DNA from: Thalassospiraceae bacterium LMO-SO8
GTDB taxonomy: Bacteria > Pseudomonadota > Alphaproteobacteria > Rhodospirillales > Casp-alpha2
Assembly: GCA_031655335.1 (NCBI GenBank)
Contig: CP134226.1
Span: 2,808,001-2,872,000, forward strand
Direction of reading: 5' to 3'
Length of the DNA: 64,000 nucleotides
Shown: positions 32,849 to 42,414 of the stretch, piece by piece
How positions within the stretch are numbered: position 1 is the first letter of the stretch
Layout: each line of letters begins with the position of its first letter
Position numbers and translations under genes: made by a program
The notes under the pieces: generated by a model
Database searches by the model: none
What the model was told of the DNA's origin: nothing
The model's input: the letters and a program-made list of their open reading frames with translations, nothing else

Positions 32849-33364
32849 TCAGCAGCCTTTGGGATCGTCCGTGGGGACGTCGGCGACGGAGGCCGTCTGT
32901 TTGGCGCGGAAACCGTCGAGCGCGGCGGCCACGCCGTCGTCCATCAGGGCGATCACGGCGGCGGCCAGCAGGCCCGCGTTCTTGGCCCCCGGCTTGCCGA
33001 CGGCCAGGGTGCCGACGGGCACGCCGCCCGGCATCTGAACGATCGACAGCAGGGAATCCATGCCCTTCAGGGCTTTGCTTTCCACCGGCACGCCGAACAC
33101 GGGCAGCGGCGTCAGCGCCGCCGCCATGCCGGGCAGGTGGGCGGCCCCGCCGGCGCCGGCGATGATCGCCTTCAGCCCGCGGCCGCGGGCCGCCTTGGCA
33201 TAGTCGTACAGGCGGTCGGGCGTGCGATGGGCGGAGACGATGCGGGTTTCGTGCGGGACGCCGAGTTCGGTCAGCACATCCGCCGCATGGCGCATGGTGT
33301 CCCAGTCCGACTGACTGCCCATGATGATGCCGACCAGGGGGGTGTCGGCGGCCGATTGCGGCAT
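32849..33364 (-). CDS. purE: N5-carboxyaminoimidazole ribonucleotide mutase (class I PurE)
   Basis: Converts N5-CAIR to CAIR, the step after PurK. The 171-residue protein starts at ATG 33364 ([12 protein letters not shown]) behind GAGG with seven-base spacing; upstream codons in frame are not conserved. Seen: [76 protein letters not shown] and [20 protein letters not shown], all class I PurE hallmarks. First gene of the purE-purK operon. Confidence 0.97.
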   Translation of the reverse strand: MPQSAADTPLVGIIMGSQSDWDTMRHAADVLTELGVPHETRIVSAHRTPDRLYDYAKAARGRGLKAIIAGAGGAAHLPGMAAALTPLPVFGVPVESKALKGMDSLLSIVQMPGGVPVGTLAVGKPGAKNAGLLAAAVIALMDDGVAAALDGFRAKQTASVADVPTDDPKGC

Positions 33365-33563
33365 GTTGAGACCTCGCTTCCGGTGAAGGCCGCATCGGTG
33401 GCCTTCGGGTGACGGGAAGCGCGTCATTATATGGCCAGCCACGGCCACCGCAAGAGTTCAAATATCCTTGAAACGTAAGGCTTTATTAACAATATAAAGG
33501 TAATCTAATGTGACAGCAGTCCGTTTGTTCGCCAAGAATGGCGACCTGGAAGGGAGACCCGGC

Positions 33564-34277
33564 ATGGATGTCAACCAGGCCGCCCCCGTCCAGCCGGTAG
33601 GACCTGGCGGAGGGCACGGCGGCGGCGCCGGCCCGGGCGGCGGCAAGAAAGAAGACCACCACGAAGAGCAGGCCAAGAACGGCCATTCGGAACCGGCCAT
33701 CAACGTGTCGGGCCTTCTGTCCATGGAAGGCCTGACGCCGGAGGCCCAGCATGCCATCGAGCGCATGGCGTCCGAGCTCGAACCCCTGCGCCGGCAGCTT
33801 GTTCATGCCCAGGAGGAATTGGCCGAGGCTCGCGCCAACGAATTCCGCGATGCCGTGGTGCCGGCGTTGAACCGGCGGGGGGTGATGGCCGAGATGGAAA
33901 AGCTGATCCATCGCCTGGGCCATATCGAAGCGCGGCCGGCGCTGATCCTGGTTCATCTCGCCAACGGCGACGATATCCGCCGGGCCCATGGCCTCGCGGT
34001 GTTGGACCAGGCCCTGCGCCTGACCTGCGACGTGCTGGGATCGGACAGCCATCAGGCCATGGTCATGGGCAGCCTGGGCGGCAACGATTTCGCGATGGTG
34101 GTGCTGGAAGACGGGATCGAGGGCGCGCGGCGCAAGGCCGGTGAGCTTGAGGCGGCGCTGCGCGCCACCCATACGGCCGAGGGTCTTTTCCTCGAGGCGC
34201 GCACGGGCGTGGCCTTGCTGGAACCGGGCATGACCGCCGAGGCGGCGGTCACCGCCGCCGACCGCAATCTGCGCTAA
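33564..34277 (+). CDS. degenerate GGDEF-domain protein
   Basis: About 237 residues from ATG 33564 (MDVNQAAPVQPV), which follows AAGGGAG; the frame is open to 33510. Residues 1-50 are Gly/His/Pro-rich and disordered, then a coiled-coil-like helix (MASELEPLRRQLVHAQEELA) and a diguanylate-cyclase-fold domain. The usual GGDEF is GGNDF (SLGGNDFAMVV) and the metal-binding aspartate of the first strand (LDLD) is replaced (LVHLANGDDI). So cyclic-di-GMP synthesis is unlikely; it may be a regulatory or ligand-binding module. Divergent from purE across a 199-base AT-rich gap. Confidence 0.7.
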   Translation: MDVNQAAPVQPVGPGGGHGGGAGPGGGKKEDHHEEQAKNGHSEPAINVSGLLSMEGLTPEAQHAIERMASELEPLRRQLVHAQEELAEARANEFRDAVVPALNRRGVMAEMEKLIHRLGHIEARPALILVHLANGDDIRRAHGLAVLDQALRLTCDVLGSDSHQAMVMGSLGGNDFAMVVLEDGIEGARRKAGELEAALRATHTAEGLFLEARTGVALLEPGMTAEAAVTAADRNLR

Positions 34278-34447
34278 GGCGCCGGTACGTGCTCTAGGGC
34301 GAAGGTCCAGGCTTTACAGTCCCCTCCGCGTTAACTACAACACGGGCCAACACGCATGTATCGCCGCGCCGTGGGCGGCGGCGCGCGTGCGCCGAGGGCG
34401 CTTAACCGCTTCCGGGCGCACGAAACCCGCATTCCGAAAGATGTGAC

Positions 34448-36397
34448 ATGACAGAATTCGATGGCGTCGCGATGGCGCTTGGCCAGGCGTTGAGCAAACG
34501 CGGCTATACCGTCCTGACCCCCGTACAGACCGCGATCCTGGCGCCGGAACTCCGGGATGCGGACGTTCTGGTGTCGGCCCAGACCGGATCGGGCAAGACC
34601 GTGGCCTTCGGTCTGTCGCTGGCGCCGACCTTGTTGGCGGGCGAAGACCGCTTCGGGCGGGCGGCGGAGCCGCTGGCCCTGGCCGTGGCGCCGACGCGGG
34701 AACTGGCGCTTCAGGTCAAACGCGAACTGGACTGGCTGTACGAGATGACGGGCGCCGTCTCGGCCTCCTGCATCGGCGGCATGGACATGGGGGGCGAACG
34801 CCGGGCCCTCAACAAAGGGGCCCATATCGTCGTCGGCACGCCGGGCCGCCTGCGCGATCATATCGAGCGCGGATCTCTCAATGTCTCCGGTCTGCGCGCC
34901 GTGGTGCTGGACGAGGCCGACGAGATGCTCGACCTGGGCTTCCGCGAGGATCTTGAATTCATTCTCGACGCCGCCCCGGCGGACCGCCGCACCCTGATGT
35001 TTTCCGCCACCGTGCCGCGCAGCATCGCGACCCTGGCCAAGCGCTATCAGCGCAACGCCGTGCGCGTCGCGACGACGGAGGAACAGAAACAGCACCTCGA
35101 CATCGAATACCGCGCCCTGGCCGTGGCCCCCAACGACCGGGAAAACGCCATCATCAACCTGCTGCGCTATTACGATGCCAAAAGTGCCCTGGTGTTTTGC
35201 GCGACCCGCGCGACGGTCAACCACATGACCAGCCGCTTCGCCAACCGGGGGTTCTCCGTCGTCGCCTTGTCGGGGGAGTTGAGCCAGAACGAGCGCACCC
35301 ACGCGCTCCAGGCCATGCGCGACGGCCGCGCCCGGGTCTGCATCGCCACCGACGTGGCGGCGCGCGGCATCGATCTGCCCGATCTGGAACTGGTGATCCA
35401 CGCCGACATCCCGAAGACCCGGGAAACCCTGCTGCACCGAAGCGGCCGCACGGGCCGCGCCGGGCGCAAGGGCGTCAGCGCCCTGATCGTGCCGCACAAC
35501 CTGCGCTACCGCACGGAGCGCCTGCTGGACAGCGCCAATCTCGAGGCGACCTGGGCCAAGGCGCCGTCGGCCGACGAGATTCTGGCCCGCGACCGTGAGC
35601 GCGTCCTTACCGACCCGGCCCTGAGCGAGCCCCTGAACGACGAGGAGCAGGCCTTCGCGACGGAGCTTCTCAGCCGTTACAGCGCGGAGCAGATCGCCGG
35701 CGCCTTCATGCGCCAGCAGATGGCCGGCATGTCGGCGCCCGAGGAACTGCTGGATACGGGCCCGTCGGACCGCTTGGCGGAGCGCAAGGAATCCCGCCGC
35801 GACGCCTTCAAGGGCGGCGTGTGGTTCTCGTTGTCCGTCGGCCACAAACAGAATGCCGAGCCGCGCTGGCTGCTGCCCATGCTGTGCCGCGCCGGCCATA
35901 TGACCAAGCGGGAGATCGGCGCCATCCGCATCTTCAATACGGAAACCTTCGTCGAACTGAGCGCCGATTGCGCCGACCGCTTCGTCGAGGAACTGGGTTC
36001 CGACATGACCATGGAAAAGACGATCCGCGTGGCGCGGGTCGACGGCCTGCCGGACATGCCGGCCGACGGAGGCCGCGAACAGCGCGGCAAGACCTATCAG
36101 GGCGACAAGCCGGCCTGGAACCCGCAAGCCGGCGCGCGTGGCGAGGCGCCCAAGAAGAAAAAGTTCTCGCGCCGCGAGGACGCCCGCGCGGATGCGCTGA
36201 ACGACGACCGCCCGCCGGCCGGTGACCGCCCGCAAAAGCCCCAGGGCGACAAACCCTGGGACGGGGGCGGCAAGAAGGCCAAGGGCAAGAAGACCTACAA
36301 GGTGAAGAAGCCCCACCGGGGCCAGGCCCCCGGCGGCGGAAACCCGGCCGGGAACGCCCCGATCAAGCGCAAGAAGCCGAAAAAACACGCCGACTAG
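34448..36397 (+). CDS. DEAD-box RNA helicase with DbpA-like C-terminal domain
   Basis: An ATP-dependent RNA helicase for ribosome assembly or RNA turnover, 649 residues. In order: Q-motif (GYTVLTPVQTAIL), motif I AQTGSGKT near residue 44, Ia PTREL, Ib TPGR, II VLDEADEML near 153, III SAT near 186, IV-VI ending HRSGRTGRAGRKG near 330-345. Residues about 455-525 form a DbpA/CsdA-type RNA-binding domain (FSLSVGHKQNAEPRWLLPML), and 545-649 a Lys/Gly/Pro-rich tail. The ATG lacks a strong Shine-Dalgarno. A GC-rich 170-base gap precedes it. Confidence 0.95.
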   Translation: MTEFDGVAMALGQALSKRGYTVLTPVQTAILAPELRDADVLVSAQTGSGKTVAFGLSLAPTLLAGEDRFGRAAEPLALAVAPTRELALQVKRELDWLYEMTGAVSASCIGGMDMGGERRALNKGAHIVVGTPGRLRDHIERGSLNVSGLRAVVLDEADEMLDLGFREDLEFILDAAPADRRTLMFSATVPRSIATLAKRYQRNAVRVATTEEQKQHLDIEYRALAVAPNDRENAIINLLRYYDAKSALVFCATRATVNHMTSRFANRGFSVVALSGELSQNERTHALQAMRDGRARVCIATDVAARGIDLPDLELVIHADIPKTRETLLHRSGRTGRAGRKGVSALIVPHNLRYRTERLLDSANLEATWAKAPSADEILARDRERVLTDPALSEPLNDEEQAFATELLSRYSAEQIAGAFMRQQMAGMSAPEELLDTGPSDRLAERKESRRDAFKGGVWFSLSVGHKQNAEPRWLLPMLCRAGHMTKREIGAIRIFNTETFVELSADCADRFVEELGSDMTMEKTIRVARVDGLPDMPADGGREQRGKTYQGDKPAWNPQAGARGEAPKKKKFSRREDARADALNDDRPPAGDRPQKPQGDKPWDGGGKKAKGKKTYKVKKPHRGQAPGGGNPAGNAPIKRKKPKKHAD

Positions 36398-36431
36398 GCG
36401 CCCTTACTCACTCACATCGGAATCCATCACC

Positions 36432-38042
36432 TTGTTACGACCCTTATTCGCCGCTCTCGCGGATTGCTTTTCCGTTGCCGATTGGAAAGGCGACGGATCA
36501 CCGGCCCATCTGCTCGCGCGCATCAAGACGGAACTTTTGTCTGGCCTGACCGTGTCCCTGGCCCTGGTGCCCGAGGCCGTGGCTTTCGCCTTCGTCGCGG
36601 GGGTCCATCCCCTGGTCGGGCTTTACGCGGCCTTCCTGGTCGGCCTGATCACCGCCGTCATCGGCGGCCGGCCCGGCATGATTTCCGGCGCCACCGGGGC
36701 GCTTGCCGTGGTTATGGTGGCCCTGGTCGCCAGCCACGGGGTCGAATACCTGTTCGCCACGGTCGTGCTGATGGGCCTTCTCCAGATCGCCGCCGGGCTG
36801 CTGCGCCTGGGCAAGTTCATCCGCCTGGTGCCGCATCCGGTGATGATGGGCTTCGTCAACGGCCTGGCCATCGTCATCTTCCTGGCCCAATTGACGCAGT
36901 TCCAGGTGCCGGGGCCCGACGGGGCCAAGGTCTGGATGACCGGCTGGCCGCTCGCCGTCATGCTGGGTCTGGTTGCGCTGACCATGGCGATCATCTGGGT
37001 GATGCCGAAGATCACCGCCGTCATTCCCGCACCCCTCGCGGGTATCGCCGTGGTCGCGGCCATCGTCATCGGCTTCGGTATCGACGTGCCCCGGGTCGGC
37101 GACCTGGCGACCATCAAGGGCGGGCTGCCTGACTTCCACATCCCCATGGTGCCGCTGACCCTGGAAACCCTGAAAATCATCATCCCCTACGCGGTGATCC
37201 TGGCCGCCATCGGCCTGATCGAGAGCCTTTTGACCCTCAACCTTGTCGGTGAAATCACCGGCAAGCGCGGCGGGGCGTCCCAGGAATGCGTCGCTCAGGG
37301 CCTGGCCAACACGGTCACCGGGTTTTTCGGCGGCATGGGTGGGTGTGCGATGATCGGACAGTCCATGATCAACGTGCAGTCCGGCGGGCGCACGCGCCTG
37401 TCGGGGATTTCGGCGGCGCTGTTTCTGCTCGCCTTTATCCTGGTCGCGTCCAGCCTGATCGAACAGATTCCCCTGGCCGCCCTGGTCGGGGTCATGTTCA
37501 TGGTCGTCATCGGTACCTTCGCCTGGCAGAGCTTCCTGATCCTGCGTCGCATTCCCCTGACCGACGCCCTGGTCATGGGGCTGGTCACGGTCGTCACCGT
37601 GTTCAGCGACCTGGCCGTCGCCGTGGTCGTCGGCGTGATCGTGTCGGCCTTGGCCTATGCCTGGAACAACGCGACGCGCATTCACGCCAAGACCCACGAG
37701 ACGCCCGAGGGCGGCAAGGTCTATCAGATCGAGGGGCCGCTGTTCTTCGGCTCGACCGACGGGTTCGACGAGCTGTTCAAGCCCGAAACCGATCCCGGCC
37801 TGGTCATTATCGACTTCATGAACAGCCGCGTCGTCGACCATTCGGCCCTACAGGCCATCGAAGCCCTGGCCCAGAAGTACGAATCCCAGGGCAAGACCCT
37901 GCAACTGCGCCACCTGTCCAGGGACTGCCACCAGCTTCTCAGCCGCGCCGGTCAGTTGATGCTGGATTCCGACGATGACCCCAATTACGGCGTCGCCGTC
38001 GACTATTTCGTGAAAACCGGTAGTCTGGGCGGCGCCCACTGA
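36432..38042 (+). CDS. SulP-family anion transporter with STAS domain
   Basis: A 536-residue secondary transporter for sulfate, bicarbonate or related anions. About 12 hydrophobic segments fill residues 35-415, including the family signature ALVPEAVAFAFVAGVHPLVG with LYAAFLVGLITAVIGGRPGM, and GGMGGCAMIGQSMINVQSGG. Residues about 430-515 are a STAS regulatory domain (GPLFFGSTDGF; VIIDFMNSRVVDHSALQAIE). The start is taken as the TTG at 36432 for lack of a better candidate, with no strong ribosome-binding site, so the true N-terminus may differ. Substrate not evident. Confidence 0.9.
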   Translation: MLRPLFAALADCFSVADWKGDGSPAHLLARIKTELLSGLTVSLALVPEAVAFAFVAGVHPLVGLYAAFLVGLITAVIGGRPGMISGATGALAVVMVALVASHGVEYLFATVVLMGLLQIAAGLLRLGKFIRLVPHPVMMGFVNGLAIVIFLAQLTQFQVPGPDGAKVWMTGWPLAVMLGLVALTMAIIWVMPKITAVIPAPLAGIAVVAAIVIGFGIDVPRVGDLATIKGGLPDFHIPMVPLTLETLKIIIPYAVILAAIGLIESLLTLNLVGEITGKRGGASQECVAQGLANTVTGFFGGMGGCAMIGQSMINVQSGGRTRLSGISAALFLLAFILVASSLIEQIPLAALVGVMFMVVIGTFAWQSFLILRRIPLTDALVMGLVTVVTVFSDLAVAVVVGVIVSALAYAWNNATRIHAKTHETPEGGKVYQIEGPLFFGSTDGFDELFKPETDPGLVIIDFMNSRVVDHSALQAIEALAQKYESQGKTLQLRHLSRDCHQLLSRAGQLMLDSDDDPNYGVAVDYFVKTGSLGGAH

Positions 38043-38075
38043 CCTTTGTCGTTCCGACGCCGCCGAGGGCCGTTT

Positions 38076-38636
38076 ATGATTGCCTTACGCATCCTGTCCC
38101 TGCTTGCCCTGTTGATGTCAGGAGCCGCCATGGCCGCCGACGCCCCCAAGACGACCGCCCATGATTTCGCCTTCACCGCCATCGACGGCACCCCGCTGCC
38201 GTTGAAATCCTTCGCGGGCAAGGCGGTGCTGGTCGTCAACACGGCGTCGCGATGCGGGTTCACGCCGCAATACACGGCGTTGCAGGACCTGTGGACCCGC
38301 TACCGCGACAAGGGTTTCGTGCTGCTGGGCGTGCCGTCCAACGATTTCGGCGGGCAGGAACCGGGCACGGCGGCGGAGATCAAGGAATTCTGCGAGGTGA
38401 ATTTCAGCGTCGATTTCCCGCTGACGGAAAAGGTCGCGGTCACGGGCGACGGCGCCCATCCGTTTTATGCCTGGGCGGGCAAGGAATTGGGCGCCCTGGC
38501 CAAGCCGCGCTGGAATTTCCACAAATACCTGATCGCGCCGGACGGGCGGTTGGTCGACTGGTTCTCGACACCAACCTCGCCGACCGCGCCCAGGGTTCTC
38601 AAAGCCGTCGAGGCTGCTCTGGCCGGGGCACGCTGA
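38076..38636 (+). CDS. periplasmic glutathione peroxidase-family protein
   Basis: A 186-residue thiol peroxidase. ATG 38076 is followed by a signal peptide (MIALRILSLLALLMSGAAMA, cleavage about residue 20), so the enzyme is exported, unlike most bacterial relatives. The catalytic cysteine is in NTASRCGFTPQY (Cys rather than selenocysteine), with LGVPSNDFGGQEPGT carrying the active-site Gln, and KPRWNFHKYLI with the Trp-Asn pair. The resolving Cys region FCEVNFSVDFP is also present, indicating a thioredoxin-type reductant. It follows the SulP gene by 33 bases. Confidence 0.92.
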   Translation: MIALRILSLLALLMSGAAMAADAPKTTAHDFAFTAIDGTPLPLKSFAGKAVLVVNTASRCGFTPQYTALQDLWTRYRDKGFVLLGVPSNDFGGQEPGTAAEIKEFCEVNFSVDFPLTEKVAVTGDGAHPFYAWAGKELGALAKPRWNFHKYLIAPDGRLVDWFSTPTSPTAPRVLKAVEAALAGAR

Positions 38637-38651
38637 GACCGCCCCCCCGGG

Positions 38652-40208
38652 TCAGGCCGTGCCGCGCCCGACATGGGGAAAGGTCATGCATACTTCCGTG
38701 CCGGTCCGCACTTCGCTGGTGATCGTGATCGTGCCGCCGTGGGCTTCCACCAGACCGCTGGCGATGGACAGCCCGAGACCCGATCCATCGTGTTTGCGGG
38801 CCAGGACGTTGCCGATCTGGTAAAACGGGCGGGCGACCTCGTCCAGCTTGTCGGGGGGAATGCCGATGCCGGTATCGCGGATGCAAATTTCGACCGCCAG
38901 TTCGGTTTCCCGGGCCGAAATGAAGATGTGGCCGCCAGGCGGGGTGAACTTGATCGCATTCGACAGGATGTTGCTCATGACCTGGGTGAGCGCCCTGGGG
39001 TCGGCGTCGATGGTCAGGTCGTCGCCGATGTCGCCGAATTCCAGGATGATGCCGCTGTCCGCGATGGCCGTGTTGATCATCTTAAGGACTCCGGAAACCT
39101 CTTCCCGAATATTCAGGGTTTCGATGTCCAGATCGTATTGCCCCGCCTCGATGCGGGACAGGTCGAGAATGTCGCGGACCAGGCTCAGCATGTGAAGGCC
39201 GGCTGATCGCACATCCTTCAGGTATTCCGCCTGTTTGCCGTGGACGGGTCCGGCGACGCCGCCGAGCATGGCGTCCGTGAAGCCGATGATCGCGTTCAAG
39301 GGGGTGCGGAATTCATGGCTCATGACGGCCAGGAACCGGCTTTTCGCCTGGTTGGCCTCGACGGCGGACTCCAGCGCTTCTTGCAGGCGGTTGGCATCCT
39401 CGATCTGTTGCGTGATGTCGGAACCGATGCCCCGGTAACCGGCAAAGACGCCGTCCGGCGTGAACACGGCCTTGCCGCTGAGCCGGATCGTCCGCACGCC
39501 CCCCGCGGGCACGGCGATCCGGCATACGAAATCGCGGAAGTTGCGGCGTTCGCGGACATCCTTCTCATGCTGCCATCGGTCCTTGGTCGACATGTCGGCG
39601 AGGAGTTCCCAAACGGACCGGCCAAGGAAGTGGGAGGGCGGCAGGCCCAGGTTGTCCTGCACAGTGCCGCTGATGAAGGTAAACGTCAGGTCTGGTCCCT
39701 TTTCCCAGAACCAGTCGGATGCGGCCTCGGCGAAGTCCTGGAAGCGATCCCGCAAAAGCTGTAGTTCGGCCGTTGTCTGCTGTCGGTCCTTTTCCTGCCG
39801 GTAAGCGTTGACCAGGCCGGCGATCTGCGCCGGCAGCCGGGCGAAGGAGTCCGTGCCCTTGACCAGATAGTCGTTGGCGCCATGTTTGATGGCTTCGACG
39901 GCGTCGGATTCCGACCCGTTGCCGGTCAGCACGATGATCGGGATGTTGCCGTCCAGGCTGCGCACGAAGCGGACCAAATCGACGCCCGAACCTTCGGGAA
40001 TGTTCAGGTCGGTGACGATGGCGTCGAAGGTGTCTTTCTCGAACATCGCCATCGCTTCGCGACAGTTGGTGTGCCACTGGGGAGAGACATCGGTGTTCTG
40101 GCGCGAAAACTGGCGCAGGGCGAGCCGGTAATCGTTCTCGTCGTCCTCGACAAAGAACAGGGAGATGCCCGTGGGTTCGGGAGCGACTGTGTCAGAATGC
40201 ATGGCCAT
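38652..40208 (-). CDS. REC-PAS-histidine kinase hybrid
   Basis: A 518-residue soluble signalling protein. Order: receiver domain (residues about 15-125; phosphoacceptor D67 in IVTDLNIPEG, Thr95 in LTG, Lys117 in YLVKG), a linker helix, a PAS domain (about 155-270), a HisKA helix with H298 in FLAVMSHEFRTPLNAIIGF, and an HATPase with N box MSNILSNAIKFT, DTGIGIPP, and GSGLGLSIA. Having the receiver at the N-terminus suggests that the upstream kinase phosphorylates it and tunes its kinase domain. It overlaps the upstream response-regulator gene by 17 bases. No output domain. Confidence 0.93.
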   Translation of the reverse strand: MAMHSDTVAPEPTGISLFFVEDDENDYRLALRQFSRQNTDVSPQWHTNCREAMAMFEKDTFDAIVTDLNIPEGSGVDLVRFVRSLDGNIPIIVLTGNGSESDAVEAIKHGANDYLVKGTDSFARLPAQIAGLVNAYRQEKDRQQTTAELQLLRDRFQDFAEAASDWFWEKGPDLTFTFISGTVQDNLGLPPSHFLGRSVWELLADMSTKDRWQHEKDVRERRNFRDFVCRIAVPAGGVRTIRLSGKAVFTPDGVFAGYRGIGSDITQQIEDANRLQEALESAVEANQAKSRFLAVMSHEFRTPLNAIIGFTDAMLGGVAGPVHGKQAEYLKDVRSAGLHMLSLVRDILDLSRIEAGQYDLDIETLNIREEVSGVLKMINTAIADSGIILEFGDIGDDLTIDADPRALTQVMSNILSNAIKFTPPGGHIFISARETELAVEICIRDTGIGIPPDKLDEVARPFYQIGNVLARKHDGSGLGLSIASGLVEAHGGTITITSEVRTGTEVCMTFPHVGRGTA

Positions 40209-40638
40209 CTCTCGGAAAATGGTTGGTCCGCGCCCAATAATCGATAAGCCGTTCGCTCATGCGGCCCAGGTCCTGGGACCGCACGGGTTTGATCAGGTAA
40301 CTGTTGGCGCCCAGGTCATAGGCCAGTTTCACGTCGGTCGGGTCCGAGGACGATGTCAGGATCACGACCGGAATCCGCCGTGTCCGGTGGTCCTCCTTCA
40401 GGGCCTTGAGCACGGCATGGCCATCGAGCTTGCGTAGCTTGAGATCCAACAGAATGCAGGTCGGCCGGCTTTCGGTCGGGCCGCGGGCGTCGTCACCCGA
40501 AGGCAGCAGATGGGACAGGGCCTCGTCGCCGTCCTGAAGGACCTGGATGTCGACATCCGGCGCCGCGCCGGACAGAGCGCGCTTCAACAGCGTCGCGTCG
40601 GCGGGTTCGTCCTCGATGATCAGGAATTTGTCCTTCAC
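40192..40638 (-). CDS. single-domain response regulator (Rcp1-like)
   Basis: A 148-residue receiver domain without an output domain. Acidic pair in IIEDEPADATLLKRAL, phosphoacceptor D65 in CILLDLKLRKLDG, Thr95 in VVILTSSSDP and Lys117 in YLIKPV. The insert between beta-2 and beta-3 and the LDLKLRKLDG form match the Rcp1/CheY-like regulators that partner PAS or phytochrome kinases. The start is GTG 40638 with AAGGA nine bases upstream. It lies between, and is probably cotranscribed with, two kinase genes; likely a phosphorelay shuttle from the double-PAS kinase to the hybrid kinase. Confidence 0.92.
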   Translation of the reverse strand: MKDKFLIIEDEPADATLLKRALSGAAPDVDIQVLQDGDEALSHLLPSGDDARGPTESRPTCILLDLKLRKLDGHAVLKALKEDHRTRRIPVVILTSSSDPTDVKLAYDLGANSYLIKPVRSQDLGRMSERLIDYWARTNHFPRDGHAF

Positions 40639-40678
40639 GGGTTGGTTTCCTTGTTCATGTCTGATCCGGACGGCGGGG

Positions 40679-42211
40679 TCAGTCGCCGCGCCGCAACGGC
40701 AGGAGTACCGTCACGGTCGTTCCCTTGCCGACTTCGGACGCCAGCTCGATTGTTCCCTGATGAACCTCGATACCCTTTTTGACGATGGCCAGGCCGATGC
40801 CCGTGCCGGGGTATGATTTCCGGTCGTGCAGCCGGTGGAATATTTGAAAGATTTTCTGAAAACAGTTCTCCGGAATGCCGATGCCGTTGTCGGCGACGCT
40901 GACTTCCAGCATCCCCGGCCGCTTGCGGCCCGTGATGCGGACCCGGGGCGCGGCATCCGGCCGGGTGAACTTGAGGGCGTTCATGATCAGGTTCTGGAAC
41001 ACGCTGTTCAGGGTCGGCCTATGGGCCTCGATGGTGTCCCATTCGCCCGCCATGATGACCTCGGCCTTGCGGGACGTAATCTCGTGATCCAGGGTGGCCA
41101 GAATCTGCCCGATAAAGGTCTCCAAATGCACCTGTTTGAACAGCAGGTCGTCGCGCCCGATGCGGCTGTAGTCCAGCAGATCGTCGATCATCTGACCCAT
41201 GCGGGTCGCCGACTCCGCGATATGGTCCAGGTATTCGCCGGCCTCCGGCACCAGGGTGTCGCCATAGTCCTCGACCAGGGCCATGGAAAACCCCTCTATG
41301 GCGCGCAACGGGGCCTTCATGTCGTGGGCGACCGAATAGGCGAAGGCCGCCAGTTCGTCGACGCTGCGCTTGATCGCCAGTTCGGCGTCCTTGCGCTCCG
41401 TGATGTCGCGCACGATGCCGACGAAAACCGGCTTGCCGTCCTGCAACGCCTCGCCGACGGACAGTTCCATGGGAAAGGTGCTGCCGTCCTTGCGCTGACC
41501 CATGACCTCGCGCCCGATGCCGATGATCTTGCGTTCGCCCGTGGTCCGGTAATTGGCCATGTAGCCGTCGTGTTCGCCGTGGTAGGGCGGCGGCATCAGC
41601 ATCTTCACGTTCTCGCCGATCACCTCGTCGGCGGAATAGCCGAACAGGCGCTGGCAGGCCGGGTTGAAGATCTGAATGCGGGCCGAAGCATCGATGATGA
41701 TGACCCCGTCGACGGCCGTGTCGATGACCGCGCGGATGCGTTCCTCGCTTTCGCGCAGGTTCATTTCGGCGGCCTTGCGTTCCGAGATGTCGCGGATGAT
41801 GCCGACGAAGATTCTGGCGTCGTCGTGGATGGCCTCGCCGACGGACAGTTCCATGGGAAAGGTCGATCCGTCCTTGCGCTGGCCCGTGACCTCGCGCCCG
41901 ATGCCGATGATCTTGCGCTGTCCGGTGCGGTAATAATTGGCGAGATAGCCGTCGTGCTCTTCCCGATAGGGCGTCGGCATCAGGATATTCACGTTGTTGC
42001 CGAGGGCTTCTTCGGCCGAGTATCCGAACAGCCGTTCGCAGGCCAGATTGAACGACTGTATCCGTCCGGCATCATCCATGATGATGATGCCGTCAACAGC
42101 CGTGGACAGAACAACGCTCAGGCGGTCGGGAGTGTCCGCGTTTTGATCAAGGTCGCCTGCCGTCTTCGCCTCCCGTGCGTTGGAACCCAGCCAGACCTCT
42201 CGAAGCGGCAT
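40679..42211 (-). CDS. double FixL-like PAS sensor histidine kinase
   Basis: About 510 residues from ATG 42211 (an alternative GTG is at 42238). Two PAS domains (about 30-145 and 155-272) are close copies. Each has the FixL heme-domain pattern: His in EHDGY (H86, H214), then 20 residues on an Arg in IIGIGRE (R106, R234), matching the proximal heme His200 and distal Arg220 of Bradyrhizobium FixL. FixL Arg206 is Asn in both. The kinase has H296 in AYSVAHDMKAPLRAIEGF, N box FQNLIMNALKF, DNGIGIPE and GTGIGLAIV. No membrane helix. Oxygen or another gas ligand is a good guess, but these motifs also occur in heme-free PAS domains. Confidence 0.85.
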   Translation of the reverse strand: MPLREVWLGSNAREAKTAGDLDQNADTPDRLSVVLSTAVDGIIIMDDAGRIQSFNLACERLFGYSAEEALGNNVNILMPTPYREEHDGYLANYYRTGQRKIIGIGREVTGQRKDGSTFPMELSVGEAIHDDARIFVGIIRDISERKAAEMNLRESEERIRAVIDTAVDGVIIIDASARIQIFNPACQRLFGYSADEVIGENVKMLMPPPYHGEHDGYMANYRTTGERKIIGIGREVMGQRKDGSTFPMELSVGEALQDGKPVFVGIVRDITERKDAELAIKRSVDELAAFAYSVAHDMKAPLRAIEGFSMALVEDYGDTLVPEAGEYLDHIAESATRMGQMIDDLLDYSRIGRDDLLFKQVHLETFIGQILATLDHEITSRKAEVIMAGEWDTIEAHRPTLNSVFQNLIMNALKFTRPDAAPRVRITGRKRPGMLEVSVADNGIGIPENCFQKIFQIFHRLHDRKSYPGTGIGLAIVKKGIEVHQGTIELASEVGKGTTVTVLLPLRRGD

Positions 42212-42414
42212 TTTTTTGGTTCCCGAAGTCGTTACCACGAACCGCTTCGGTTGCGCTTTAGGGCGCGCTTATCCGTGAATTGAATACCTGTGCGACGGGC
42301 TTGGTCAATACGCCGTTGGTCCGGGTTGACCCGAATGTGAATGGATTCCAGGCGAATTGCATCCGATTGTATGCAGGCGCGGCAAAATGCGGGGGGCGGC
42401 CGACCGGAACGGGA

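Noticed and set aside
36498-37841. Reverse frame across the SulP gene, rich in His/Asp/Gln
   Set aside because: The odd composition is the complement of membrane-protein codons; no start signal.
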